A DNA stretch of 64,000 nt from Ruminococcus sp. HUN007. Its GTDB lineage: Bacteria > Bacillota > Clostridia > Oscillospirales > Ruminococcaceae. Position numbers and translations under genes: made by a program. This document shows positions 10,500 through 19,698 of the stretch, piece after piece (the stretch's first letter is position 1; every line of letters starts with the position of its first letter). Below the pieces are notes generated by a model, which was not told the DNA's origin, made no database searches, and worked only from the letters and a program-made list of their open reading frames with translations. The DNA lies in NCBI RefSeq assembly GCF_000712055.1, contig NZ_JOOA01000002.1, positions 1,364,001 through 1,428,000 of the forward strand. Direction: 5' to 3'.

Positions 10500-11996
10500 T
10501 TACCTGATTCCGAGAGTTTTCATTACGAAGTCAGACATTTCAGCACGGTCGATAGATCCTGTGAATCTTACCGGCTTGTTCTTAAGATCAGCAAGAGCAT
10601 CAGGGATACTGATGTCTGAAAGTTCATTTATCTTGTCAACGAGAGCATATTCATCGTCAGCCTTGTAGTCAGGGCAGATAGCTTCAAGCACGCTTGCGCT
10701 GAACTTGTAAGGACTTGCTGTTGAAGCGATGATCGTTCTTGTCTCATCCTTTGTTTCCCTGCGGTAATCTTCGTATACCTTGACTGCAACTGCTGTGTGT
10801 GTATCACAAACATATGAGTACTTGTCATAAATGCTCTTTATTGTTTCCTTTGTGCCGTTGTCATCGCAGAATCCGGCATAGAAGTCTTCCTTTATCTTAG
10901 CCTTCACGTCAGCGCTTACTTCATACTTTCCGTCCTTTGCAAGAGCACCGAACCATTCCTTTATCTGAGCGTCGTTGTCGCCTGTAAGAATGTAGAGGAG
11001 TCTTTCAAGGTTGCTTGAGATAAGGATGTCCATTGAAGGAGAGCATGTAGCGTAGAACTTTCTGTTCCTGTCATAAACACCTGTGTTGATGAAGTCTGTG
11101 AGTACATTGTTGATGTTTGATGCGCAGATGAGCTTTGCTATCGGAAGTCCCATTCTCTTTGCGTAGTAAGCAGCAAGAATGTTACCGAAGTTTCCTGTAG
11201 GAACAACTACGTTGATCTTGTCGCCGAGCTTTATCTGTTCGTCAGAAACGAGAGTTGCGTATGCTGAAATATAGTAAACCACCTGAGGAACAAGACGGCC
11301 CCAGTTGATAGAGTTTGCACTTGAGAACATGAGCTTGTTGTCAGCAAGCGCCTTCTTTACTGTTTCATCTGTGAAGATCTTCTTGACACCGCTCTGGCAG
11401 TCGTCAAAGTTACCCTTTACTGCGCATACGCCTACATTCTGACCTTCCTGAGTTGTCATCTGACGCTTCTGCATTGAGCTTACACCGTTTTCAGGGTAGA
11501 ATACCATGATCTGTGTTCCTTCAACGTCCTTAAAGCCTTCAAGTGCAGCCTTGCCTGTGTCACCTGATGTTGCAACGAGGATAACGATTTTCTTGTCTAT
11601 GTTTAACTTCTTTGCTGATGTCGTCAGGAAGTACGGGAGTATCTGAAGAGCCATGTCCTTAAAAGCACATGTCGGACCGTGCCAGAGTTCAAGCATATAG
11701 GTGCCGTCGAAAAGATGTGCTATTTCAGCAATGTTTTCAGTTTCAAAGTTCTTTGTGCTGTAGGCATTGTCTGTGCAGTATCTGATCTCAGCTTCAGTAA
11801 AGTCTGTGAGGAACTTTGTGAAAACATATGCTGCTCTTTCAGAGTAGCTCATTTTACCGATCTTTTCAACTTCTTCAAGCGTAAGTGAAGGTATGCTTTC
11901 AGGTACGAAAAGACCGCCGTCTTCGGAAATACCCTGTGAAATAGCCTGCGCACTTGTAACCTTTAAATTACTGTTTCTTGTACTTTTATAAAACAT
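10500..11996 (-). CDS. thrC: Threonine synthase
   Basis: Threonine synthase converts O-phosphohomoserine to threonine with pyridoxal phosphate. The 498-residue length matches the longer family type. The PLP lysine is Lys113 in GPTCAFKDMALQ, with ATSGDTGKAAL binding the cofactor phosphate and PTGNFGN nearby. GGAG precedes the ATG. No leader peptide or T-box structure was recognised in the 75 bases upstream, which contain only an A/T-rich hairpin (12038-12070). Confidence 0.96.
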   Translation of the reverse strand: MFYKSTRNSNLKVTSAQAISQGISEDGGLFVPESIPSLTLEEVEKIGKMSYSERAAYVFTKFLTDFTEAEIRYCTDNAYSTKNFETENIAEIAHLFDGTYMLELWHGPTCAFKDMALQILPYFLTTSAKKLNIDKKIVILVATSGDTGKAALEGFKDVEGTQIMVFYPENGVSSMQKRQMTTQEGQNVGVCAVKGNFDDCQSGVKKIFTDETVKKALADNKLMFSSANSINWGRLVPQVVYYISAYATLVSDEQIKLGDKINVVVPTGNFGNILAAYYAKRMGLPIAKLICASNINNVLTDFINTGVYDRNRKFYATCSPSMDILISSNLERLLYILTGDNDAQIKEWFGALAKDGKYEVSADVKAKIKEDFYAGFCDDNGTKETIKSIYDKYSYVCDTHTAVAVKVYEDYRRETKDETRTIIASTASPYKFSASVLEAICPDYKADDEYALVDKINELSDISIPDALADLKNKPVRFTGSIDRAEMSDFVMKTLGIR

Positions 11997-12037
11997 TGTA
12001 ACGCTCCGTTTCTCCGCAGATAAGCATAAATATTACA

Positions 12038-12070
12038 GTGAAAAATACTCTGCAGAAATATATTTTCACT
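12038..12070 (-). terminator. A/T-rich hairpin after yraN
   Basis: GTGAAAAATA pairs imperfectly with TATATTTTCAC between the yraN stop and the thrC start. It may be a weak terminator of the rbgA-rnhB-yraN transcript. Confidence 0.4.
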
Positions 12071-12071
12071 T

Positions 12072-12533
12072 TTATCTGAATGAAAGCATGATCCCGGAAT
12101 CAGTCATATCAAACGCACCCTTGTAGTATCTGATGGCTGCAGGGATATCATTTTTCAGTATGACTTCCGCTATATCAAATCTGGGCTGCTTTTCAAGAGG
12201 ATACCTGTAGGTGTACCACGCAGCCGTTTTCAGTATTCTTCTTTTCTTGGTGTAGCCGACAGCATCAATACCCGACACAACACAGTCTTCTTTTCTGGAT
12301 TTCACTTCAATGAATGCGACAGTATCAGAATTCTCAGCTACAATATCTATCTCGCCGCGCGGACAGATGTAGTTCCGGGCTATGATCTTATAGCCGTACT
12401 TTTCAACATAGGCACAGACTGCATCCTCACCCCTGTTTCCGAGGTCTCTTCTTGAAGTTTCCTCTCCGCGGGAAAGAAATGATTCTGTATTGCCGTATTC
12501 AGTTTTCTGTCTGCTGTTTGTCCTTCTTATCAT
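12072..12533 (-). CDS. YraN/UPF0102 endonuclease-like protein
   Basis: The 153-residue protein belongs to the UPF0102 (YraN) family, which has a restriction-endonuclease-like fold. The motifs [27 protein letters not shown] and FIEVKSRK are characteristic. The N-terminus before LGNRGEDA (about 30 residues) is longer than usual and no good ribosome site precedes the ATG at 12531-12533, so the start could be further in. The frame overlaps the end of rnhB by 35 bases, and the rnhB-yraN pairing is common in Firmicutes. Confidence 0.88.
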   Translation of the reverse strand: MIRRTNSRQKTEYGNTESFLSRGEETSRRDLGNRGEDAVCAYVEKYGYKIIARNYICPRGEIDIVAENSDTVAFIEVKSRKEDCVVSGIDAVGYTKKRRILKTAAWYTYRYPLEKQPRFDIAEVILKNDIPAAIRYYKGAFDMTDSGIMLSFR

Positions 12534-13152
12534 AATACTTTTTCAGGAAGCTCATGCGGTGTATCTCAGAAGCACCGTGTTTGTCAAGCATTTCGTAATG
12601 AAGTTTCGTTCCGTATCCCTTATGCTTTTCAAATGCATAAGCCGGATATTTTTCAGCCATTTCGAGCATGTACCGGTCCCTCGCCACTTTGGCAAGTACT
12701 GACGCAGCCGCAATACTGGCTGAAAGAGCATCGCCCTTTATGACTGAACGTACTTCAGTACCCGGAATTTCCGGACATTTGTTTCCGTCCGCGATCACAA
12801 GTGAAGGCTTTACTCCGAGTCCTTCGACTGCCCTTCTCATCGCCAGCATTGCAGCTTTAAGAATATTGATCTTCTCGATCTCCTCAACACTCGCTGACGC
12901 TATACACCAGGCTTCCGCCTTGTCCTTTATTTCATCAAAAAGCTTTTCACGTTTCTTTTCCGTGAGCTTTTTGCTGTCGTTAATGCCGTCTATTACTACT
13001 CCCGGCTTAAGTATGACCGCCGCCGCAAAAACATCTCCGGCCAGAGGTCCCCTGCCGGCTTCATCGGTCCCGCAGAGAAATCCGCCCCCAAGTTCGGTGC
13101 GTACTGCTTCGTCAAACTCGTATAATTCAGTCTTGTTTTTATTATCAGCCAT
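12499..13152 (-). CDS. rnhB: Ribonuclease HII
   Basis: RNase HII removes ribonucleotides and RNA from RNA-DNA hybrids. The 217-residue protein carries the DEAGRG motif (D30-E31), VIADGN for the third aspartate, and [14 protein letters not shown]. The ATG at 13150-13152 follows AGAGGA and overlaps the rbgA stop codon, suggesting translational coupling; the frame is open further upstream but inside rbgA. Gene order rbgA-rnhB-yraN matches many Firmicutes. Confidence 0.95.
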   Translation of the reverse strand: MADNKNKTELYEFDEAVRTELGGGFLCGTDEAGRGPLAGDVFAAAVILKPGVVIDGINDSKKLTEKKREKLFDEIKDKAEAWCIASASVEEIEKINILKAAMLAMRRAVEGLGVKPSLVIADGNKCPEIPGTEVRSVIKGDALSASIAAASVLAKVARDRYMLEMAEKYPAYAFEKHKGYGTKLHYEMLDKHGASEIHRMSFLKKYYDKKDKQQTEN

Positions 13153-14029
13153 TCTGTTCATCCTCTGGTATTTCAAGGGAAATACAGCCGATCTTTCCTG
13201 CTCTGAACTCGTCAAGGAGCATTATAGCAGCACGTTCAGTATCCACTTCGCCGCCTGAAATGAGCATACCGCGCTTTCTTCCGAGAAGTTCAAGAAGCTC
13301 AGGGCCTTTCATTTCAGCGCTGGTATCCATTTTATAACGTGATTTCAGCATTTCAGGATAGTTTTCTGCCAGATATTCAAGAAGAAGCATTGCAAGCGTC
13401 TCCGTATCAAGAATATCATCCTTTATGGCTCCTGTAAATGCAAGGCGTCTGGCAACTCCCTGGTCATCGAACTTCGGCCAGAGCACGCCCGGCATATCCA
13501 GCATTTCGATCCTGTCGCCGAGTTTTACCCACTGCTTGGTACGGGTAACGCCCGGTCTGTCCTCAACCCTGGCTTTTTTGCTTCCGGACATCCTGTTGAT
13601 GAAAGATGACTTTCCGACGTTCGGAATGCCGACTATCATTATTCTTGTCGGTGTGCCGGACATACCCTTTGCACGCCTGGTTTCCAGAAGATCCTTAAGG
13701 ACCTGGTTTTCCAGTACTGAGGTAAAGCTTTTCATTCCCTTTCCTGTCTTGCAGTCCATGGAAACCGCAGCTATACCCTTGCTTCTGAACCAGGATATCC
13801 ACCTGTCGGTAACGGTGCTGTCTGCCATATCACGCTTGTTGAGTACAAACAGTCTCGGCTTTCCGGCAGTCATTTTACCCATTTCAGGATTCTGGCTGCT
13901 TAATGGTATGCGGGCATCGATTATCTCGACTACGGCATCGACCAGTGAAAGGTTTTCCTTTATCGCTCTTCTGGTTTTCGCCATGTGACCCGGAAACCAC
14001 TGTATTGATTTGATCTCAGTTTCTGACAT
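13145..14029 (-). CDS. rbgA: Ribosome biogenesis GTPase RbgA/YlqF
   Basis: RbgA acts late in 50S assembly. The 294-residue protein shows the circular permutation typical of this family: G4 (NKRD) comes first, then G1 (GIPNVGKSS) and G3 (DMPGVLWP). The opening [10 protein letters not shown] is diagnostic. It ends overlapping rnhB by 8 bases, so it heads a small ribosome and RNA maintenance operon. Confidence 0.96.
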   Translation of the reverse strand: MSETEIKSIQWFPGHMAKTRRAIKENLSLVDAVVEIIDARIPLSSQNPEMGKMTAGKPRLFVLNKRDMADSTVTDRWISWFRSKGIAAVSMDCKTGKGMKSFTSVLENQVLKDLLETRRAKGMSGTPTRIMIVGIPNVGKSSFINRMSGSKKARVEDRPGVTRTKQWVKLGDRIEMLDMPGVLWPKFDDQGVARRLAFTGAIKDDILDTETLAMLLLEYLAENYPEMLKSRYKMDTSAEMKGPELLELLGRKRGMLISGGEVDTERAAIMLLDEFRAGKIGCISLEIPEDEQNG

Positions 14030-14045
14030 ATATTACTTCCGTTTC

Positions 14046-14156
14046 TTAAAGAAGCACTGATCAACTCACGGGCAGGTACCATGCAGATTTAAAGCATCTG
14101 ATTAAGGCAGCGTGCCGTCCGGAAACCCCGGACTTCTGATCTGATCAGTGACTGAA
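14046..14156. repeat. Degenerate MITE-like palindromic repeat
   Basis: The ends read AAGAAGCACTGATCA and, inverted, CAGTCACTGATCA. They share CACTGATCA with the elements at 2943 and 28194, and the size (about 110 bases) is similar. It fills most of the gap between rbgA and lepB. The ends are diverged and no clear target duplication remains. Confidence 0.45.
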
Positions 14157-14158
14157 AT

Positions 14159-14872
14159 TCAATAATTAAAAATTTTGAACTCCTTAAAAGGAGAATATCT
14201 TAATACAACTTTTCCGATGACTTTTTCATCAGGTACAAAGCCTACACGGGCTCCTCTGCTGTCCTCGGAAATACCGCGGTTATCACCCATTACAAAAACA
14301 TATCCTTCAGGAACTGTAACAGGATACTGGTGAACATCACGCGGCGGTGTGAGAGTGTTTACGTAGTGGCTGGCAGTAAGTGTGCTGCCTTCCTCGTATA
14401 CCTGTTCATCGAGCTGTTCACCGTCAACATATACAACGCCGTCTCTTATATCAACGACCTGTCCGCCAGTGGCAACAACTCTCTTTACGATAAGGCCGAG
14501 GTTCTCGCCATGTTCATCTGATGTATCGACAATGACGATGTCATTGTCCTCCGGTGTGTATATCTTGCTGTAAATAAGTTTCTGTCCGTCTTCAAGAGTC
14601 GGCACCATGGAAGTGCCGTCAACAATAGCCTGATCAAAAATGAATGCCTTGGCAAGATAAAAGACAAGCAGGAAAATGAAGAGCGTTTCAGCAATATCGC
14701 ATACATCGTTTATAAATGTTTTTGTTGTATACGGCTTTTTCTCTTCGGTGTTTCCGTCTTTCTTTTCTTCGTTTGCTGACTGAACTGCTGTTTCAGTTCC
14801 GGTAGCTTCAGTCTCTGTGCTTATTTCTTCTGTAACTTCAGCAGTTTCCTTTATTTCTTCTGTTTCATTCAT
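14159..14872 (-). CDS. lepB: Signal peptidase I
   Basis: Type I signal peptidase cleaves Sec signal peptides at the outer face of the membrane. The 237-residue protein has an unusually acidic Thr/Glu-rich cytosolic N-terminus (residues 1-45), one membrane segment (about 63-80), then the catalytic Ser88 in GTSMVPTL and Lys130 in LIVKRVVA. GDNR motif VMGDNRGISEDSR is box E. A second, frameshifted paralogue lies directly upstream, so the two arose by tandem duplication or are paired. Confidence 0.95.
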   Translation of the reverse strand: MNETEEIKETAEVTEEISTETEATGTETAVQSANEEKKDGNTEEKKPYTTKTFINDVCDIAETLFIFLLVFYLAKAFIFDQAIVDGTSMVPTLEDGQKLIYSKIYTPEDNDIVIVDTSDEHGENLGLIVKRVVATGGQVVDIRDGVVYVDGEQLDEQVYEEGSTLTASHYVNTLTPPRDVHQYPVTVPEGYVFVMGDNRGISEDSRGARVGFVPDEKVIGKVVLRYSPFKEFKIFNY

Positions 14873-14953
14873 TGTTTTTCACCATCTTTTCTCTGTAACC
14901 CAGGGTCAGAAAATTTTTGTGTCTGAGCTGATATGCATCCGCATTATCCGTTT

Positions 14954-15596
14954 TTAATCAACGGTTCCGAATTTGTTCAGAGGTGATATCCTGAAAACAA
15001 CTTTTCCCGCTATCTCCTCTTCCGGAACGAAACCGAGTTCAGAATGCTTGCTGTCTTTTGAACGGTTTCTGTTGTCACCAAGGACAAAAACACATCCCTG
15101 AGGTACTGTTACCGGGTATGTATCAAAAGCACCCATGTTATAGGTAGTAAGCGTATTCACAAAATGATCCGCTTTCAGTTCAGGCTCTTCTCCGTTTTCT
15201 CCTGTTATATAAAGCTGCTCGTCAAGAGGAGTGCCGTCAACCGATACAATTCCTTTTTCAAAGTCTATATCGACCGACTGGCCTTCGAGAGCAACAACTC
15301 TTTTTACAATAAGCTTGTCAAGCTTGCTGCTGTTTACGATTATAATATCGTTCTGTTTCGGTTTATAAAACAGCGATGAAATAACCACCCTGTCCTTTTC
15401 AGTCAGTGTCGGTTCCATTGAAGGACCGGATACATCTGAAAGTCTGAAAAGATATGTAAACACAAGAAGAACAATAAAAAACCGACAGCAGGATCGATTC
15501 GACAATTTCAGCTGCATCATTCAGGAAAGAACGGCTGTCCGTTTTCCCGGCAGTTTCCGCATTTTTAACGTCCTCTTTTTCTGCGGTTTTTTTCAT
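14954..15596 (-). pseudogene. lepB: Second signal peptidase I gene with a one-base frameshift
   Basis: Two overlapping frames together give a complete signal peptidase. The first begins at ATG 15594-15596 (MKKTAEKEDVKNAET) and reaches the membrane segment; the second continues with VLLVFTYLFR, the catalytic serine in GPSMEPTL, LIVKRVVAL and LGDNRNRSKDS, ending at 14954. The switch falls in a run of six T (complement of 15476-15481): removing one T restores one frame of about 213 codons. It is either a real mutation, a phase-variable tract, or a sequencing error in a homopolymer. An ATG at 15518-15520 in the second frame could still give a shorter anchored enzyme. Confidence 0.85.
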
Positions 15597-15653
15597 CTTT
15601 CATATTCATCATCTCCGTTGGATGAATTTACGCATTTAAAAGCTATTAATAGC

Positions 15654-15680
15654 AAAAAAGGGACTTGAACCGTCCCTTTT
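15654..15680 (-). terminator. rplS terminator
   Basis: On the minus strand AAAAGGGAC pairs with GTCCCTTTT around a short loop and runs into T residues, just after the rplS stop codon. Confidence 0.8.
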
Positions 15681-15714
15681 AACTATCAATAGATAAACCG
15701 AAGCGGCAGATTGA

Positions 15715-16059
15715 TTATCTGATTGCTTCCTTAACCTTAGCTGCCTTACCAACTCTGTCGCGGAGGTAGTAGAGCTTAGCTCTGCGTACTTTACCCTTTC
15801 TGACAATTTCAACCTTGTCAACAACAGGTGCGTGAAGCGGGAATACTCTTTCGATTCCGCAGCCGTGAGCTACACGTCTTACAGTGAATGTTTCACTGAT
15901 ACCACCGTTCTTCTTAGCAATTACTGTGCCTTCGAAGATCTGGATACGGTACTTGTCGCCTTCTTTGATTCTTACGTGAACCTTAACAGTATCACCTACT
16001 GAGAATTCAGGAGCGTCTGCCTTAAGGCTGTCCTTGCTGATTAATTCGAGTGCGTTCAT
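15715..16059 (-). CDS. rplS: 50S ribosomal protein L19
   Basis: The 114-residue protein is L19, located at the 30S-50S interface. [44 protein letters not shown] and [19 protein letters not shown] are typical. TAGGAGGA lies eight bases before the ATG. It is a single gene with its own promoter, leader and terminator, lying downstream of nothing related; trmD and rimM, its usual neighbours, are not in this window. Confidence 0.97.
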   Translation of the reverse strand: MNALELISKDSLKADAPEFSVGDTVKVHVRIKEGDKYRIQIFEGTVIAKKNGGISETFTVRRVAHGCGIERVFPLHAPVVDKVEIVRKGKVRRAKLYYLRDRVGKAAKVKEAIR

Positions 16060-16193
16060 TTAAAATTCCTCCTAAAATTTCTGAACATTCTTACGCAGCA
16101 GGCTTGTCTTCTGCGCAGCGGACTGTTCGTTTTAATGTCATAAAATGGCATTAACTCTCGTCGGCGAGGCCGACGGACTTTAAATGCTTTATA
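16060..16193 (-). ncRNA. Structured leader of rplS (candidate L19 autoregulatory leader)
   Basis: Between the promoter and the rplS ATG are about 130 transcribed bases with a GC-rich stem (CGTCGG/CCGACG, 16159-16175) and a further imperfect stem around 16090-16130. L19 leaders are known in low-GC Gram-positives as autogenous control elements. I see structure in the right place but cannot match the consensus without a covariance search. Confidence 0.4.
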
Positions 16194-16222
16194 ATCATAC
16201 CATATTTACGCTCTCAAATCAA
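16194..16222 (-). promoter_or_regulatory. rplS promoter
   Basis: TTGATT (16222-16217), 17 bases, TATGAT (16199-16194), reading toward rplS. Confidence 0.6.
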
Positions 16223-16256
16223 GTGTTTCGGAGAAAAAACTTTACACAAATAACAC

Positions 16257-16297
16257 CGCCGGATGTATTCTCTTATTGTTAAGAGTTACATCCGGCG
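16257..16297. terminator. Hairpin downstream of the AAA/PD-(D/E)XK gene
   Basis: An 11-base perfect stem (CGCCGGATGTA with its complement) lies 10 bases after the stop codon. The T-run is weak on the minus strand, so termination may be partial. Confidence 0.6.
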
Positions 16298-16306
16298 TGC
16301 ATATAA

Positions 16307-17890
16307 TCATTCAATAACTGCCTTTTCTATATGACAGTAATGTTTTCTATGACCAGGCTTTTCATCCTTGTCATAGGTTATTCCGACGAGGATAATGTCA
16401 CGGCCGAAACCTTTTATCTGTTCAGGATAATGGCGTTCCTTTATCTGATCAATAGCTGTATGAACATCCTTGTTCCATTTAAGTTCGATAAGAAGAATCG
16501 GATAACCGGAATCATACTTTGGCAGATAAACTATATCGGCATATCCGTCACCGGATGGAAGTTCCTCAAACTGAACATAATTGTCACGGTATGTGTAGTA
16601 AGCAAGCTTGATTACACTACGGAGACTCGCTTCACTGTTATAGTGAAGCGGAGCTGTTTCTTCCGAATGGATCTTTTCTATCTGCGCTGCAACTGATTCT
16701 TCGTTTTCTTCTACCGTATCAATGAAAAGCCTTTCACTTTCACTAAGTCTTTTAAGCGTTTCTGAATGATCAGTTACTTTTATCGTTCTTGAAAATTCGA
16801 GTTTTATTTCCTCATTAGGAATATGAACTGTCTTCTTTTCGTGATCGTATGCCAGATATCCGAGATGAACAAGGAGTGTCAGGACATCGTCTTTTCCTTT
16901 GAATGAAGTCAGATCGTTGGAAAACCCTTTTGTTTCAACAGGTACATCAATTCCCGCAATAAGCTCAGCTATCGTTCTGGCCAGCCCATTGTAATCCTTG
17001 CTTATATACTCCATCAGGCTGTCCGCTGCCGACGTTTCAGTCCAGTACGAATCAAAATCATTGTTCCTGATAGCTTTCATAACTGAATTCGGATTATAGA
17101 TCGATCCTGTATTTTTTAGCGAATATCCGTCATACCAGCTTTTCATCGACTGAAAATCAATGTTTTTAATCGCACAGAGATCACGCACTTCAGTTTCTGT
17201 AAAACCTGCATATTCTCCGAACATTCCCGGTTTTATCATTGTAAACTCTTCAAAATCCGATATTGCCGACTGTGATCCGTCTTTTTTTATCGGAAGAATG
17301 CCTGTCATATACGCAGCTGCAACAACGCGGTTTGTAACTACTGAATTCTTAAAAACAGACCTCAGTAATTTCAGATAATTATCCGCTGTTTCGGCGTCTG
17401 CTTCTCTTACAGGAGCATCCCATTCGTCTATTATAAAAATGAATTTACGACCGGAAACTGATACCGCATCGACCAGAACAGAAGCAAAATCTTTTCCGCA
17501 TTTAATGTCAGGATACATACTTTTGAGTTCTTCACTCAGCACCTCTGTCAGAAACGAATCGATTTTCCTGTATTTATCGGTATAAGGTCTGATACCGGTT
17601 ATATCAATATAAATAACATCATACTTGTTTATATGTCCCTCATAAGTCGGATTTGAACATATAGTTTTACCATCAAAAAGCTCATGCGAATCACAGCTTC
17701 GGTCATAATACGCTGCAAGCATCTGCGCTGCATAAGATTTTCCGAATCGTCTCGGACGGCTGATACACACAAGATTACCGCCTGTTTCAATTCTCTGGTT
17801 CATAAGACCAATAAGTCCGGTTTTATCGACATAGTCGCATCGTGAAATCGCCCTGAACATTTCGTTTCCCGGATTAAGATAGGTTCCCAA
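16307..17890 (-). CDS. AAA-ATPase-like / PD-(D/E)XK nuclease-like protein
   Basis: The 527-residue protein has the two-part layout of a family abundant in gut Bacteroidetes and Clostridia: an N-terminal AAA-ATPase-like domain (P-loop region ISRPRRFGKSYAAQM at about 44-58; IIDEWDAP as Walker B) and a C-terminal PD-(D/E)XK nuclease-like domain (GYADIVYLP, ILLIELKWN near residue 470). Its role is not established; it is often found in many copies per genome and behaves like an accessory gene. Translation starts at TTG (17888-17890) after AAAGGAAG. It lies in an accessory-looking pocket between rplS and the NagZ-like gene. Confidence 0.85.
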   Translation of the reverse strand: MGTYLNPGNEMFRAISRCDYVDKTGLIGLMNQRIETGGNLVCISRPRRFGKSYAAQMLAAYYDRSCDSHELFDGKTICSNPTYEGHINKYDVIYIDITGIRPYTDKYRKIDSFLTEVLSEELKSMYPDIKCGKDFASVLVDAVSVSGRKFIFIIDEWDAPVREADAETADNYLKLLRSVFKNSVVTNRVVAAAYMTGILPIKKDGSQSAISDFEEFTMIKPGMFGEYAGFTETEVRDLCAIKNIDFQSMKSWYDGYSLKNTGSIYNPNSVMKAIRNNDFDSYWTETSAADSLMEYISKDYNGLARTIAELIAGIDVPVETKGFSNDLTSFKGKDDVLTLLVHLGYLAYDHEKKTVHIPNEEIKLEFSRTIKVTDHSETLKRLSESERLFIDTVEENEESVAAQIEKIHSEETAPLHYNSEASLRSVIKLAYYTYRDNYVQFEELPSGDGYADIVYLPKYDSGYPILLIELKWNKDVHTAIDQIKERHYPEQIKGFGRDIILVGITYDKDEKPGHRKHYCHIEKAVIE

Positions 17891-18065
17891 AGTTTCTCAC
17901 TTCCTTTAATGAGGTTCATACGTTAGATTATTATCAGTTATAATTGTATCATTTTCTGAGTAAGAATTCAAGGGGAACACGAACTGCATCGCCTTCAAAA
18001 TGGTGCGCCTGCGGCGCGCTATTATAGTACTGCCGCCTCAGCGAGACGGCAGTACCTTTTTCGCC
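17891..18065. other. Intergenic region with a GC-rich hairpin
   Basis: No gene seen. At about 18029-18056 GTACTGCCGCC pairs with the GACGGCAGTAC that follows, next to a short GC-rich palindrome (GCGCCTGCGGCGC, 18004-18016). Confidence 0.4.
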
Positions 18066-18120
18066 GAAAAAAGCCACATACACCAGTGAAACATTTCACT
18101 TCCGGTGTATATGGCTTTTT
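18066..18120. terminator. Bidirectional terminator
   Basis: An 18-base stem with one mismatch (18066-18083 with 18103-18120), flanked by A6 and T6. It follows the minus-strand toxin remnant and can also stop plus-strand transcription. Confidence 0.8.
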
Positions 18121-18123
18121 TCC

Positions 18124-18256
18124 TTACATTCCTAATAAATCTGCATGTGATCCCGTAGCGGTTGCTGTCAGAACAAGTACATCATCATGATACTGATACT
18201 CAATTTTATACAAGATAATTAATCCTCCAGCATAGACGCTGCTGCTTTTTACAGTT
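18124..18256 (-). pseudogene. C-terminal remnant of a YafQ/RelE-type mRNA interferase toxin
   Basis: An open stretch of about 43 codons on the minus strand ends ...GLIILYKIEYQYHDD, then LVLTATATGSHADLLGM and a stop. The pattern LIYKI...L.LTATGSHADL is the usual C-terminus of YafQ/RelE-family toxins. A TAA lies in frame just upstream, and no N-terminal half or antitoxin gene is nearby, so this is a fossil of a toxin-antitoxin locus. Confidence 0.6.
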
Positions 18257-18264
18257 TAAAGATC

Positions 18265-19608
18265 TTATGAAATGATCCCGTATTCAATCTTGATTTTAAG
18301 TATACGCATAACGCTGTCGTTTAAGCGGTCTTCGGTAAGTCTTCCGTTTTTTACTGCTTCGGAAATACCGTTTGCTGCTTTTTCGAGGTCGTCCGGCATG
18401 AGGATGATATCGCAGCCGGCTTCGAGAGCCATTACTGCGGCTTCGTCAGGTGAATAGCGGTCTGTGATGGCTTCCATCTGGAGCGAGTCGGTTATGACAA
18501 GACCGTTAAAGCCCAGTTTTTCACGAAGAAGTCCTGTTATCAAATCCTTTGACAGTGATGCAGGAACATCGTTGTTCGTAACTGCAGGAACTGCAATGTG
18601 ACCGGCCATTACCACAGGTGCTCCGGCGCTGATCCCTGCTCTGAACGGAGCGAGTTCACAGCTTTCAAGTTCATCAAGATTCTTTTTTGTTTCGGCAAAT
18701 TCCTTGTGGCTGTCGGTATCAGTATCGCCGTGACCTGGGAAATGCTTTATCGTGCAGATAACGCCGCTTTCACGGAATCCGGCAACCGAGCGTTCAACCA
18801 TCTGTGAAACAACTGCAGGATCGCTGCTGAAAGCACGTGTACCGATGACAGGATTCTTTTTATTGGAATTAACATCAGCCACAGGAGCAAAATCGAGATT
18901 GAATCCGAGTTTTTTCAGATCGTTACCGATCGTAAGTCCTTCTCTGTAGGCTTCTTCAGGATTTCCCGATTTACCTATTTCAGCGGTGTCCGGAAATTCC
19001 GTGGTTTCCATGTCAGGATTGTTTCCGATACGCGCGATCTCGCCGCCTTCTTCGTCAATGGAAATGAACAGACCCGTTTTAGTACGTTTCTTAACATTTT
19101 TTATCATTTCCTCGCACTGTTCCTTTGAGGAAAGATTTCTTTCAAAATAAATAAGACCGCCGACAGGATATTTCTTCAGTTCCTCTTTTGTGTTCGGATA
19201 CTCGGAAAGGAATTCCTCATCCGGAGAAAGCTGCTCAGGTTTAACTATAAAAAGCTGATATACTTTTTCTTCAAGAGACATTTCAGCAAGCATATCCGCT
19301 GCTTTTTTATCATTTTCAGAAAGAGGTTCTTCAGCGGCTGTCGTCTGCTCAGTAACAGGAGCTGTTTCTTCAGGAAGAGTTTCTGCCGGAACTTCTGTTT
19401 CCGCAGGTGCTTCGGTAACTTCTCCCTCTGATATGGTGTCGGTCATAATTAAATTCTCTTCCGCCACCACAGGATTTACCGCCGGATTTACTTTGATCTG
19501 TTCGTCGCTTCTTTCAGGCATGTTGTTTTTTACAAACACAGTTCCGACGGCAGTAACCAATGCTATAGTCAGAAAAGAGGAGATATTGTCTTTCATTTTT
19601 TTCGTCAT
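18265..19608 (-). CDS. Glycoside hydrolase family 3, NagZ-like beta-N-acetylhexosaminidase
   Basis: The 447-residue enzyme should remove N-acetylglucosamine from peptidoglycan fragments or chitin oligomers outside the cell. It has a single N-terminal membrane segment (about residues 9-27), a Thr/Glu-rich linker to about residue 100, then a GH3 domain with FISIDEEGGEIARI, the NagZ loop KHFPGHGDTDTDSH and the nucleophile aspartate in VITDSLQM. The N-terminal segment lacks a lipobox, so it is a membrane anchor or signal peptide. The ATG follows AAAGGAC. It precedes the terminator at 18066. Confidence 0.92.
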   Translation of the reverse strand: MTKKMKDNISSFLTIALVTAVGTVFVKNNMPERSDEQIKVNPAVNPVVAEENLIMTDTISEGEVTEAPAETEVPAETLPEETAPVTEQTTAAEEPLSENDKKAADMLAEMSLEEKVYQLFIVKPEQLSPDEEFLSEYPNTKEELKKYPVGGLIYFERNLSSKEQCEEMIKNVKKRTKTGLFISIDEEGGEIARIGNNPDMETTEFPDTAEIGKSGNPEEAYREGLTIGNDLKKLGFNLDFAPVADVNSNKKNPVIGTRAFSSDPAVVSQMVERSVAGFRESGVICTIKHFPGHGDTDTDSHKEFAETKKNLDELESCELAPFRAGISAGAPVVMAGHIAVPAVTNNDVPASLSKDLITGLLREKLGFNGLVITDSLQMEAITDRYSPDEAAVMALEAGCDIILMPDDLEKAANGISEAVKNGRLTEDRLNDSVMRILKIKIEYGIIS

Positions 19609-19698
19609 TTATCGTCTTGTCCTTTCAGAAAAATACTGATCACACTCTTTTAAGTATAACCTATTTACTTTCATTTGACAACAGCATTTTTGCGGGAT

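Noticed and set aside
11997..12071. T-box or threonine leader peptide before thrC
   Set aside because: Too short for a T-box and no run of Thr/Ile codons is present.
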